From Anaeromicrobium sediminis (GTDB lineage: Bacteria > Bacillota > Clostridia > Peptostreptococcales > Thermotaleaceae): a stretch of 64,000 nucleotides of DNA. Positions 50,612-59,367 of the stretch are shown here, in pieces. Within the stretch, counting starts at the first letter, position 1. Every line of letters starts with the position of its first letter. The DNA lies in the NCBI RefSeq assembly GCF_002270055.1, contig NZ_NIBG01000003.1:232680-296679 (forward strand), given 5' to 3'. The position numbers and the translations under genes are program-made. The notes under the pieces are model-generated. The model did no database searches and was not told the origin of the DNA. It worked only from the letters and a program-made list of their open reading frames with translations.

Positions 50612-52063
50612 ATGAACATGTTAAATAAATTATTTTTAAATAAATATAAAAAAAGTTTCTTCAACTATAAAGATATTTCATGTAATGATAAAGGAATAAT
50701 AAAAATGTTTATCATATATTCCTTATTGACTTTTATAGCATTCATTGGGTTTGCGGAGCTTACCTATAATTTTTATATGAATAATCAGGAAAAGGCAATT
50801 CGTGAAAATCTATTTAGTTTGGCAAATCAATATTCTCAGAGAATTCAAGAGAACTTGATTAATGAAATATATGTGGTAAACACTCTTGAGGTAATGTTGA
50901 AATTAACAGATTATGATGTGGAATCCTTTTATAAATGGGGGCCACCTATACTAGAATCAAACCCTAATATAACATCAATTCAATTAGCACCTAATGGAAT
51001 TGTTCAATATATATATCCTCTAGAAGGGAACGAAAAGGCAATAGGACATAATTTGCTAAAAGATGTAAATAGAGATGATGGGGCTATTAAAGCAATTAAA
51101 GATAAGGCCATAACATTTATAGGCCCTGTTAAGCTTATACAAAATGGTAAAATGGCTGTAATAGCTAGGAAACCAATTTTTAAGTTAGATAATGGTGTAG
51201 ACGAATTTTGGGGATTTACTATTGTGTTAATAAACATTGAAAATATTTTAATTCCAGAACTTAAGTATGTAGAAGAAAAGGGATTAGCCTATAGAATTTT
51301 AGGAAATGATCCAGATAGACAAGAGAAACCTGTAATAATATCATCTTCTACAAAGATAGAAAAGTGGGAGGCTTCCTATCCAATTGTGGTACCAAATGGA
51401 CAGTGGACTATTGAAATGACATATATTGATAAACGCTCAAAGGAGCATGATTTATTGCACCTATATATTATTTTAGGAGGTATAATTCTAGCAACTTTGT
51501 ATTGTACTCAACATTTTAGAATGATTAAAAAGTCTATTGAGGTAGATTGGTTAAATGAAAAATTAACAGAACTATCTTATACGGATGAGTTGACTAATAT
51601 AAAAAATAGAAGGGGCGTTTTAATAGAATTAGAATTATTAATAGAAGAAGCTCAATTATATAATAGACCTCTTAGTATTGGTATGATAGACATTGATTTT
51701 TTTAAGGATATAAATGATTCCCTAGGCCATGACGGTGGAGATAATGCTTTGAAGCATATTATTAATATTTTCAAAAATAATCTAGACTCTTGTCACACCA
51801 TTGGTAGAACGGGAGGGGATGAATTCATTTGTATATTTAGAGACAGCCATATACGTGAAGCTAATATGATAGCTAAGGGATTAGAAGATAATCTTAAAGG
51901 CTCACCATTTATATATTTAGGAAAAGAAATTTCTCTAACCTTTTCCATGGGCATTGTACAATATGACATTCATGGAGATACTTTAGAATCTTTAATAAAT
52001 AGGGCAGATAAGGCACTTTATGATGCAAAATTAAAAGGAAGAAATCAAATAATATGCATGTAG
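50612..52063 (+). CDS. CHASE-domain diguanylate cyclase (GGDEF)
   Basis: A 483-residue membrane-bound c-di-GMP synthase. Transmembrane segments at about 31-52 and 281-299 flank an extracytoplasmic CHASE sensor (SIQLAPNGIVQYIYPLEGNE). The cytoplasmic GGDEF domain has the intact active-site motif GGDEF at residues 401-405 (SYTDELTNIKNRRG marks its start near 322). The inhibitory RxxD site expected about 9 residues upstream is not present, so product inhibition is probably weak. No EAL domain is present. A TGATATAAT promoter-like element lies at 50534. Confidence 0.9.
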   Translation: MNMLNKLFLNKYKKSFFNYKDISCNDKGIIKMFIIYSLLTFIAFIGFAELTYNFYMNNQEKAIRENLFSLANQYSQRIQENLINEIYVVNTLEVMLKLTDYDVESFYKWGPPILESNPNITSIQLAPNGIVQYIYPLEGNEKAIGHNLLKDVNRDDGAIKAIKDKAITFIGPVKLIQNGKMAVIARKPIFKLDNGVDEFWGFTIVLINIENILIPELKYVEEKGLAYRILGNDPDRQEKPVIISSSTKIEKWEASYPIVVPNGQWTIEMTYIDKRSKEHDLLHLYIILGGIILATLYCTQHFRMIKKSIEVDWLNEKLTELSYTDELTNIKNRRGVLIELELLIEEAQLYNRPLSIGMIDIDFFKDINDSLGHDGGDNALKHIINIFKNNLDSCHTIGRTGGDEFICIFRDSHIREANMIAKGLEDNLKGSPFIYLGKEISLTFSMGIVQYDIHGDTLESLINRADKALYDAKLKGRNQIICM

Positions 52064-52114
52064 GTATTTAAGTCTACTAAAAATGATTATCTTACCATGT
52101 GTAGGAGGAAAATA

Positions 52115-52166
52115 TAAATGAGCCATAACTAATCAATTTTGATTAATTATGGCTCATTTATATTTG
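52115..52166. terminator. Bidirectional terminator
   Basis: AAATGAGCCATAA and complement with an inner AATCA/TGATT pair, located between convergent genes. Confidence 0.8.
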
Positions 52167-52208
52167 AATTACTAATTAATGCATAATTTTTATAGAATGA
52201 ATATGATA

Positions 52209-53468
52209 TTATGCATTTAGCTTTCTGTATTGATTAGGGGACAGATTTGTTATTTTTTTAAAAACCTTTGAAAAGTAGCTTACATCTTCAAAGCCTACAG
52301 TTAAACCAATATCAAGTATAGTACGGTTAGTTAAAACTAATAATCGTTTTGCCTCATCAATTCGTAGTTTATTTACATATTTAGTAAAGGATATGCCCTG
52401 TTCCTTTTTAAAAAGAGAAGAAAAATACTTTGGGCTTAAGCCGATTTTATTAGAGACATGTTCTAAGGATATGGATTCCATATAGTGAGAGTTAATAAAT
52501 GTAAGTGCTTCTTTAAATTTTACAGGATTTTTAGATTCATGAAGGTGAATAACACTTTCAGTAAAATGATTAAGAACCTTTAGGATACAATAGGATAAAT
52601 CATCCATATTATTAATACTATTTAGTTCATGAATAAATTGATAATTCATACTAAATATTTTTGAAAGTTCTGCACCACCTTCTACGGCAGCTCTAGAGAT
52701 TAAGGAGCATATTTCTAAAGATCTAGCTTTGGTAACTTCAATGGAAACTCCTGTAGTATAAAAAACGTATCCAAGTAATTCGTTAAGTACAACTTTTGCA
52801 CCATTAATATCTCCTTGTTTTACTCTCATTAATAGCTCCTTTTCCTTTTCATAGGGATAAATAGAATTTAATGTATCCTGTGACTTTATAGAATGAATCA
52901 TTTCTCCAATACGAGATTGTTGCAGCATTTTAGAATGTTGTTCTTTTAATTGTTGCTTATTTTCTTGAGTAATTTGCTTCCCTATTATTTCAATAAGTTT
53001 ACTAAGAAATCTCACACGCTTTGGGTCTACTACAGGGATGCTACGTAGATGAGAGTGAATTTTACCTTTATGTTTTAAATGGATATGATTTTTACATAAA
53101 ATATCATCAACCATTATTTCGTCTGGGTAATTCATGAGAACAGGGCCACCAATAAGAGCACCACTAAATACCCCCTCATGAATAATAGGATAAGAAAATT
53201 CAGTTAATCCAGCAGGACAAAAGAAGATGAAAGATTCACCTAAGTTAAAAGCCTGTCGACTAGTATATAAATGGGTTTGTTCACATACTCCTGAATCAGT
53301 AATGATTTCATGAAAAAGACTACAGAAGGATTTCTCATTTCCACGAGTTAATATTGTTTTTCCACTACTATTAATATATTTTATGGAAATATATGTAGAT
53401 TCATAAAACGTATCAAGAATACTTGCCAAAATATTTTCATCTAAATTCCCATGAACATCAAAAATCAT
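52209..53468 (-). CDS. AraC-family regulator with PocR sensor domain
   Basis: A 419-residue regulator. The N-terminal half has a PocR ligand-binding domain (about residues 10-160) with cysteines such as SFCSLFHEIITDSGVCEQTH and FIFFCPAGLTEFSYPIIHEG. The C-terminal 100 residues are a two-helix-turn-helix AraC domain (MESISLEHVSNKIGLSPKYF and DIGLTVGFEDVSYFSKVFKK). PocR domains sense small molecules in regulators of propanediol, glycerol and methyl-compound use. The start at 53468 follows TGGAGG; the longer in-frame extension has no site. It is divergent from the methyltransferase operon and probably activates it. Confidence 0.85.
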   Translation of the reverse strand: MIFDVHGNLDENILASILDTFYESTYISIKYINSSGKTILTRGNEKSFCSLFHEIITDSGVCEQTHLYTSRQAFNLGESFIFFCPAGLTEFSYPIIHEGVFSGALIGGPVLMNYPDEIMVDDILCKNHIHLKHKGKIHSHLRSIPVVDPKRVRFLSKLIEIIGKQITQENKQQLKEQHSKMLQQSRIGEMIHSIKSQDTLNSIYPYEKEKELLMRVKQGDINGAKVVLNELLGYVFYTTGVSIEVTKARSLEICSLISRAAVEGGAELSKIFSMNYQFIHELNSINNMDDLSYCILKVLNHFTESVIHLHESKNPVKFKEALTFINSHYMESISLEHVSNKIGLSPKYFSSLFKKEQGISFTKYVNKLRIDEAKRLLVLTNRTILDIGLTVGFEDVSYFSKVFKKITNLSPNQYRKLNA

Positions 53469-53715
53469 ATAATACCTCCATAAATGATAAGATACATGTA
53501 TTTTATCATGAATAATTCCATGTAAGAATAAATATAAGGAAAAATTACAAAAAATCATACTTTTGAACAAGAAAAATTACAAATATAAAATATTCGATCC
53601 ATATGTATGATTGTGACATGTAAAATTAAAAGAAAGAAAATAAATTTATCCATATATTAATATTTGTTATAGGGTATATGCCTCTAATACCAATGATAAT
53701 GGTATTAGAAAAAAC

Positions 53716-53730
53716 ATAGAAACGTTTTCA
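53716..53730. promoter_or_regulatory. Cre-like site
   Basis: ATAGAAACGTTTTCA matches the cre consensus WTGNAANCGNWNNCW except for A in place of the G. It lies 135 bp before the operon start codon. Confidence 0.45.
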
Positions 53731-53740
53731 CGACATATTA

Positions 53741-53767
53741 CAACAATGTGTACTTTTAAACGAGAAA
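53741..53767 (+). promoter_or_regulatory. 27-bp shared regulatory element, copy A
   Basis: The core TGTACTTTTAAACGAGAAA is shared, at 26 of 27 positions, with the minus-strand element at 60490-60516. Each lies upstream of an MtaA-like gene (89 and 85 bp before the start codon, on the coding strand). Confidence 0.85.
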
Positions 53768-53855
53768 AATTATTAAGTAAAATTTATAATTAAGATAAGA
53801 GTTAAATGGGAAATCAATGAATATTAAACATACTGATAATTATAAGGAGGATAAT

Positions 53856-55223
53856 ATGACAGGAAAAGAACGAATTATAAAACTATTAAAAAAGGAAAAA
53901 GTAGATCAAGTACCATGGGTACCATTTTCAGGAGTACATGCAGGAAAGCTTAAGGGATATACGGCTAGAGACGTACTACAAGATAAAGATAAATTAGTAG
54001 AATCTTTATTAGAAGTAAAGAAATTATACCAACCAGATGGTATGCCAGTAGTTTTTGACTTACAAATAGAAGCAGAAATATTAGGTTGTGAATTATTATG
54101 GGCAGAAGATAACCCACCTTCTGTAAGAACTCATCCATTAGCAGAAACAAAAGAAATCCCTTGTGATTGTACTATACCTTCCAAAGAAGATGGAAGAATT
54201 CCTATGATTTTAGAAGCTATGAGAGAGATGAAAGAAAAAGTTGGAGATGATACAGCTTTATATGGATTAATCACAGGGCCATTTACATTAGCATCTCACT
54301 TAAGAGGAGTTAACATGTTTATGGATATGGTAGAAGATCCAGAGTACGTTAAAAACCTAATGAAATTTACAACTAAGGTTGCAAATGCAATGAGTGAATA
54401 TTTCATAGAAGCAGGTATGGACGTTATAGCAGTAGTTGATCCACTAGTATCTCAAATTTCTCCAAGACACTTTAAGAAAATGTTACATGAACCATTTGCA
54501 GAAGTTTTCGATTTCATCCGTGAAAAGGGAGCTTTATCTTCATTCTTCGTATGTGGAGATGCTACAAAGAACATAGAACCTATGTGTAAAACAAACCCAG
54601 ATTCTGTATCTATAGACGAAAATATTGATATGGCTAAGGCTAAGGAAATTACTGATAAGTATGACATTGTAATTGGAGGAAATATTCCATTAACAACAGT
54701 TATGCTTCACGGAACTCAACAAGATAACATGAAATGTGTAGTAGATATACTAGATTCAGTATCTCATGATAGATTAATTGTAGCACCAGGGTGTGATATG
54801 CCATATGATTTACCTATTGAAAATTCAATAGCTGTACAACAGGCTATTCGTCACACAGAAGAAGTTAGAGAAATGCTTAAAAACTACACTGCTGTAGAGG
54901 AAGATATTCATATAGAATTACCAGATTACGATGCTCTTGAAAAGCCATTTGTAGAAGTATTTACATTAGACTCAATTGCTTGTGCTGCTTGTACTTACAT
55001 GATGGGAGCTGCAAACGATGCAAAAGAACATTTTGGAGATAAGATAGATGTAGTAGAGTATAAGTATACGGAAAAGGAAAGTATAGCTCGTTGTAAAGCT
55101 ATGGGAGTTACTAACTTACCAAGTATCTATATAAATGGTGAATTAGTATATAGCTCAATAATTCCAAGTAGACAAGAATTTATTGATAAAATTAATGAAT
55201 GCACTGTTGCTTTAAATAATTAA
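53856..55223 (+). CDS. UroD/MtaA-family protein fused to a C-terminal thioredoxin-like domain
   Basis: A 455-residue protein. Residues 1-345 are a uroporphyrinogen-decarboxylase/MtaA-type barrel, the fold used by corrinoid methyltransferases. Residues 365-450 are a thioredoxin-like domain with C376-A-A-C379 and the cis-proline loop VTNLPSIYINGELVY. The zinc motif HxC of MtaA is F231-V-C233 here, while the second cysteine, C313 in PGCDMPYD, remains, so the metal site is altered. The start at 53856 follows AAGGAGG. It is first in the operon and separated from the next gene by a terminator-like hairpin. The methyl donor is unknown, and a non-methyltransferase role is possible. Confidence 0.8.
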   Translation: MTGKERIIKLLKKEKVDQVPWVPFSGVHAGKLKGYTARDVLQDKDKLVESLLEVKKLYQPDGMPVVFDLQIEAEILGCELLWAEDNPPSVRTHPLAETKEIPCDCTIPSKEDGRIPMILEAMREMKEKVGDDTALYGLITGPFTLASHLRGVNMFMDMVEDPEYVKNLMKFTTKVANAMSEYFIEAGMDVIAVVDPLVSQISPRHFKKMLHEPFAEVFDFIREKGALSSFFVCGDATKNIEPMCKTNPDSVSIDENIDMAKAKEITDKYDIVIGGNIPLTTVMLHGTQQDNMKCVVDILDSVSHDRLIVAPGCDMPYDLPIENSIAVQQAIRHTEEVREMLKNYTAVEEDIHIELPDYDALEKPFVEVFTLDSIACAACTYMMGAANDAKEHFGDKIDVVEYKYTEKESIARCKAMGVTNLPSIYINGELVYSSIIPSRQEFIDKINECTVALNN

Positions 55224-55232
55224 GTTATTACT

Positions 55233-55268
55233 AGATAAAAGGATTCGGAAGAATCCTTTTTATCTAAC
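55233..55268 (+). terminator. Intra-operon terminator-like hairpin
   Basis: AGATAAAAGGATTC, a GGAA loop and the complement, then a T-rich stretch. Partial termination here would make the first gene's transcript more abundant than the rest. Confidence 0.7.
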
Positions 55269-55299
55269 CTAATATTTTCAGAGTGAAAGGAAGGGCAAT

Positions 55300-56217
55300 A
55301 TGATTGATATTTACTTAATTACAGGTTTCTTAGGAGCAGGTAAAACTACATTAATGAGAAATCTTTTAAACGGATTCGAAGGTAATAAGACCGCTATTAT
55401 TGTAAATGAGTTTGGAAAAGAAGGGGTAGATGGAAATCTATTAGAAAAAGAAGGCATGCTTATAGAAGAAATTAATAATGGTTCTATATTTTGTGTGTGC
55501 CGCTCAGACCTGTTTATAGATGCCATACTTAAATCAGCAGATTTAGGTGTGGAAAATCTCATAGTAGAAAGTTCTGGACTTGCTGATCCTTTTGGAATGC
55601 CAAAAATCATGACTATCCTTGAAAAGTTAGCTCCTAATGAATTTCATTATAGTGGCTCTATTTGTGTAGTTGATAGTAAAAATTTCTATAAAGTATATGA
55701 AACAGCTGTAGCTATAGAACATCAAGTACAGGGAGCAGACCTTATATTTATGAATAAAACAGATATTGCTACAGATGAAGAAATTCAGTCAGTTGAGAAA
55801 ACCATTAGAGAATTAAATAATCATGCCCGTATAATAAAAACGAATTTTTCAAAAATAGACGATTTTGATGAAATTATTAAACTTCAGTGGCACAAGCCTG
55901 ATATGAAAGGTATCTTAATAAAGAAAACACTAGGAATTAGTAAATATATCTTAAAGTTTCATTGTAATAACTTGAATCTGTTAAAAGAATGGCTAGAAGA
56001 ATGGGCAGAAGAAGTATACCGCGTAAAAGGATTTTGTAAGATAAATGGAGAGAGTTATTTAGTAGAGGCCGTTCAAAGTCAAATTCATATAGAAAAATTA
56101 AATTATGATAAAGAAGAAGATTTTCTAGTAGTATTAGGTCCGAGTCGAGATGTAATAAAGGAAAAAATAAAAGCAAGTTGGTTTGAAAAATTTGAAACTA
56201 ATATAGAGATCCTATAA
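55300..56217 (+). CDS. COG0523 (CobW/P47K) family GTPase
   Basis: A 305-residue G3E GTPase of the COG0523 group, metallochaperones for cobalt, zinc or nitrile-hydratase cofactors. The Walker A motif GFLGAGKTT is at residues 9-17; the guanine motif NKTD lies near 153. The usual metal motif CxCC reads C65-V-C67-R68, so one cysteine is missing. GAAAGGAAGGG precedes the ATG. Its position between a UroD-type protein and corrinoid-activation genes suggests delivery of a metal or corrinoid to one of these proteins. Confidence 0.85.
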   Translation: MIDIYLITGFLGAGKTTLMRNLLNGFEGNKTAIIVNEFGKEGVDGNLLEKEGMLIEEINNGSIFCVCRSDLFIDAILKSADLGVENLIVESSGLADPFGMPKIMTILEKLAPNEFHYSGSICVVDSKNFYKVYETAVAIEHQVQGADLIFMNKTDIATDEEIQSVEKTIRELNNHARIIKTNFSKIDDFDEIIKLQWHKPDMKGILIKKTLGISKYILKFHCNNLNLLKEWLEEWAEEVYRVKGFCKINGESYLVEAVQSQIHIEKLNYDKEEDFLVVLGPSRDVIKEKIKASWFEKFETNIEIL

Positions 56218-56319
56218 TATTTTAATAACTTGAGTTGTGTAATTTTTTAAATAGATATATTGATTTTGCTATAACTTAAATATGAAAAAATTATCTGACA
56301 ACAAAGGAGCGCAGAAAAT

Positions 56320-56481
56320 ATGAAGCAAGTGGAAGAAATCATATATGAATTAGAAGAACTCAGAAGAGAATTGAATAGTTTGATTAGCGAAAAAACAAAA
56401 CTTATTGAATCACAAGTTATAGAAACAAGTCAAAAACTAGATGCAGTATTAAATACATATAGTAGATTGACACAAAGTTAA
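56320..56481 (+). CDS. Spo0E-like aspartyl-phosphate phosphatase family protein
   Basis: A 53-residue frame with AAAGGAG before its ATG. The two-helix pattern ELEELRRELNSLISEKTKLI and VIETSQKLDAVLNTYSRL contains the Spo0E signature SxxxD (S37-QKL-D41). Family members dephosphorylate Spo0A~P and so hold back sporulation. It is placed in the middle of a C1/corrinoid-type operon, with genes on both sides on the same strand, so it could link growth on the substrate to a block on sporulation. Confidence 0.8.
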   Translation: MKQVEEIIYELEELRRELNSLISEKTKLIESQVIETSQKLDAVLNTYSRLTQS

Positions 56482-56537
56482 AAATATAAACAAGAATGAC
56501 GGGTATTGTGAACACTGATTCTAAAGGAGAGTTATAA

Positions 56538-56861
56538 ATGAGATTTTTAAAAGAATTTTTTCCAGAATTCACAGAAAAATTAGATGAAATTGATCAATTA
56601 TATACGGAAAAAAGAATGATTGATGAAAAAACATATCAATTTATTTGTTTCGCCCTATCAATAAAAGGAAGATCAAAGCCTTGTGTTTTAAAACACTTTA
56701 AGGAAGCTATAGATGCAGGAGCAACTGAAAAGGAATTGTCATACATTTTGGCATTAGTTATGCGAGAAGCTGCAGGGGCAGATGACTGTTGGACTCATGA
56801 TGTAATTAGTGATTGGAAGAGTATTGTAAAAGGAGAAGTATGTTGCGATTGCGCAAAATAA
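56538..56861 (+). CDS. Carboxymuconolactone decarboxylase/AhpD-like family protein
   Basis: A 107-residue helical protein. FALSIKGRSKPCVLKHFKEA (about residues 37-56) and the following AGATEKELSYILALVMREAA match the CMD/AhpD core, with a single Cys plus His (CVLKH) in place of the usual CxxC. It ends with a Cys-rich tail, EVCCDCAK. Proteins like this often accompany thiol or methyl-transfer pathways. AAAGGAG precedes the ATG. It is in the operon; its exact role is unknown. Confidence 0.8.
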   Translation: MRFLKEFFPEFTEKLDEIDQLYTEKRMIDEKTYQFICFALSIKGRSKPCVLKHFKEAIDAGATEKELSYILALVMREAAGADDCWTHDVISDWKSIVKGEVCCDCAK

Positions 56862-56943
56862 GTTAGACACAACTGATATTTCCTTTTAAAGCTATTATAA
56901 TGAGATAAGAGATTAGAGTTTTATATGGGAAGGGGAATTTCTA

Positions 56944-57564
56944 TTGAAGGTTTTTTCTGATTTTAATTTTACTATTGATAAAAAAAGAGTATTCAATTAT
57001 ATAGATTGTTATGAAGGTCGGAGAATATACAAGACTATATCCAAGATGTATGAAGATTTTTACGAAAAATTACCTTCTTTGATAACACCTAAAGGTTTTT
57101 ATAATTTTGTTAATAATGATGATTCTAAAGTACCTTCTCATACACTATACTGTGTCATAACTTTAGGAGAAAAAATAAGTGAAGCAATTGGTGAAAAATA
57201 TGATGATGGTGAATATATAGAAACTCTTTTATTAGATGCTATGGCAGATATGGTGTTATTTGAATATAGCAACCAATTTTATAAACACTTAAAGAAAGAA
57301 GCGAGTAAGATGAATTTAGGATTGTCATCTAGAAATTCGCCAGGGGAGAGGGGAATACCTATGGAATATGCTGAGGAAATTTTAAACAAATTAGCTATGC
57401 CACAGGAATACAATATAAGTTTAACTTCTGGATTTATGGTAAGGCCTAATAAATCGATGATATACTCCTATAAATGTGATACTAGTTATACGTCTAGTAA
57501 AAGAGATCATGATTGCTCTAAGTGTAGCAATGAAAATTGCAAGATGAGGAGTGTGAAAATATGA
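56944..57564 (+). CDS. MetH-activation-domain-like (corrinoid reactivation) protein
   Basis: A 206-residue protein that resembles the stand-alone SAM-binding activation domain of cobalamin-dependent methionine synthase: LLLDAMADMVLFEYSNQFYK near residue 98, RNSPGERGIPMEYAEEILNK near residue 133, and SLTSGFMVRPNKSMIYSY near residue 160. The end is cysteine-rich (HDCSKCSNENCKMR). In corrinoid methyl systems such proteins help remethylate or reduce inactive Co(II). It starts at a TTG with AAGGGG upstream and overlaps the next gene by 4 bp, which encodes a RACE-type activator, so they likely act together. Confidence 0.78.
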   Translation: MKVFSDFNFTIDKKRVFNYIDCYEGRRIYKTISKMYEDFYEKLPSLITPKGFYNFVNNDDSKVPSHTLYCVITLGEKISEAIGEKYDDGEYIETLLLDAMADMVLFEYSNQFYKHLKKEASKMNLGLSSRNSPGERGIPMEYAEEILNKLAMPQEYNISLTSGFMVRPNKSMIYSYKCDTSYTSSKRDHDCSKCSNENCKMRSVKI

Positions 57565-59330
57565 TTTCCATAAAGATAGTGACGGATAATAGGATTTTAT
57601 CATTAGACCATGATCCTAAGGACAGTCTATTAGATACATTAGTAAAGAATAAGGTATATGTTACAAGTCCTTGTGCAGGAAATGGCACATGCGGTAAGTG
57701 TAGGGTAAGAGTTGTAAAGGGCCATGTTCATTATAAGGACAGTAACAACAGATTTTTTTCAGAAGATGAAATAAAAAAAGGCTTTAGACTTGCTTGTGAA
57801 TCTTATACATGTGAACCTATAACTATAGAGATACCCAAAGATAAGGATAATACTTATAGTATTGAATCTGGGTATGAGAATAATAGAGGGGTTATAAACC
57901 CTCTATTAAAAAAACATAAAGTATCCCTTGAAGATGAAATATTAAAAAAATCAATATCAATTACTAAGTCTATCAATGACCTAATGAAAAAGGATTTTTC
58001 CTACAGTTATGAAGCTTTAAAGAAATTATCAAGATATTTAGATGTAGGGCTACATAAAAAAGATATTTATATGGTAGAGAGGGATAATTTAATATGTAAT
58101 ATATTCACAAGGAATTGTAAGTTATATGGAGTTGCCATTGACATAGGTACGACTACTATAGCTATGGTCCTTATTGACCTTGAATCAAGTGAAATTATAG
58201 ATAAATATGCCATACTGAATCCTCAAAAGAAATATGGACATGACGTAATATCAAGAATAAATTATGCATCTAAATCCACAGAAAATTTAGATGAAATTTC
58301 TTCATTAATAAGAGATGAGATTTTTAAATCTATACTTCATCTAGCTAAGAAGAATCACATATTATTTGATGATATACACCAGGTTTATATATCAGCGAAT
58401 ACTACTATGATTCAATTATTATTAGGATTACATTCCCATTCCTTGGCTGTTGCACCATTTACAATGATTACAGATTCTCCTATTGAATATAGCTTTAGTG
58501 AAGTATTTAATTACACTAAGGGCCATTGTAAGGTGACTTTAACTCCGTCAATATCTGCTTATGTGGGGGGAGATATTACATCGGGCATAATTAGTACTAA
58601 CATACATAAGGATGAGAACATAAGTCTCTTAATAGACATAGGTACTAACGGAGAGATGGTTTTAGGAAATAGAGATAAAATCTTTTGTGTAGCTACAGCA
58701 GCAGGTCCAGCCTTTGAAGGTGCTACCATTAAGTATGGTATTGGTAGCATTGAGGGGGCCATTAGTCATGTGACTATAAAAGATAGGGAAGTAACTTATG
58801 AAACTATAGGAGATAAAAGTCCTGTAGGTATTTGTGGTTCTGGAATAATTGATATAACTGCTGAATTAATTAAAAACAATATAATAAAAAAATCGGGAAG
58901 ATATAATAAAGAATATACAGATACAGATGGGAATTTTCCTATTGCCTGCTTAGACACGGGAGAGAAAATAGTTTTTACCCAAAAAGACATTAGAGAAATA
59001 CAATTAGCAAAGTCTGCTATACGTTCTGGAATAGAAATACTAATAAGAGAGTACGGATGTTATTATAATGAAATAAAAAATGTATATATGGCAGGAGGAT
59101 TTGGTAATAAAATATCTATTAAATCTGCCGCACAGATAGGCCTTATACCTGATGAATTAAAGGAAAAGGTAGTGTTTATAGGTAATACGTCCCTAAGTGG
59201 TAGTATAGATATGATTTTAGACAAGTCTTCTCAGGAAGATTTAAGATACATTATTGACACAACAAAATATGTAGAACTTTCTACAGACCGCCAATTCCAA
59301 TCATTGTTTGTTGATTATATGGCCTTTTAA
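57561..59330 (+). CDS. RACE-type reductive activator of corrinoid proteins (2Fe-2S + ASKHA ATPase)
   Basis: A 589-residue protein. The N-terminal [2Fe-2S] ferredoxin has ligands C38, C44, C47 and C79 (SPCAGNGTCGKCRVRV, FRLACES). The central and C-terminal DUF4445 ASKHA ATPase domain has GVAIDIGTTTIAMVLIDLES, LLIDIGTNGEMVLGN and AGGFGNKISIKSAAQIGLIP. RACE proteins use ATP to reduce Co(II) corrinoids back to Co(I). The ATG at 57561 follows AGGAGTG. It ends the operon, before a bidirectional terminator. No corrinoid protein for it to act on is encoded in the window. Confidence 0.9.
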   Translation: MISIKIVTDNRILSLDHDPKDSLLDTLVKNKVYVTSPCAGNGTCGKCRVRVVKGHVHYKDSNNRFFSEDEIKKGFRLACESYTCEPITIEIPKDKDNTYSIESGYENNRGVINPLLKKHKVSLEDEILKKSISITKSINDLMKKDFSYSYEALKKLSRYLDVGLHKKDIYMVERDNLICNIFTRNCKLYGVAIDIGTTTIAMVLIDLESSEIIDKYAILNPQKKYGHDVISRINYASKSTENLDEISSLIRDEIFKSILHLAKKNHILFDDIHQVYISANTTMIQLLLGLHSHSLAVAPFTMITDSPIEYSFSEVFNYTKGHCKVTLTPSISAYVGGDITSGIISTNIHKDENISLLIDIGTNGEMVLGNRDKIFCVATAAGPAFEGATIKYGIGSIEGAISHVTIKDREVTYETIGDKSPVGICGSGIIDITAELIKNNIIKKSGRYNKEYTDTDGNFPIACLDTGEKIVFTQKDIREIQLAKSAIRSGIEILIREYGCYYNEIKNVYMAGGFGNKISIKSAAQIGLIPDELKEKVVFIGNTSLSGSIDMILDKSSQEDLRYIIDTTKYVELSTDRQFQSLFVDYMAF

Positions 59331-59366
59331 AAAATGAGAATTAGATAAAGTCTAATTCTCATTTTC
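59331..59366. terminator. Bidirectional terminator
   Basis: A 15-bp stem (AAAATGAGAATTAGA and complement), located between the convergent RACE and MtaA-like genes. Confidence 0.85.
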
Positions 59367-59367
59367 T

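Larger units (their letters stand above)
53469..53855. promoter_or_regulatory. Divergent control region of the AraC regulator and the methyltransferase-like operon
   Basis: It contains a degenerate copy (TACTTTTGAACAAGAAA, 53558-53574) and a full copy (53741-53767) of the shared 27-bp element, a 9-bp inverted repeat (TCTAATACC/GGTATTAGA, 53683-53709) and a cre-like sequence (53716-53730). No -10/-35 pair is obvious, as expected for an activator-dependent promoter. Confidence 0.7.

Noticed and set aside
53856-55223. Calling the fused UroD protein a heme-pathway uroporphyrinogen decarboxylase
   Set aside because: The operon partners (RACE, MetH-activation-like, COG0523) and the thioredoxin fusion fit the MtaA/methyltransferase branch, and no heme genes are nearby.
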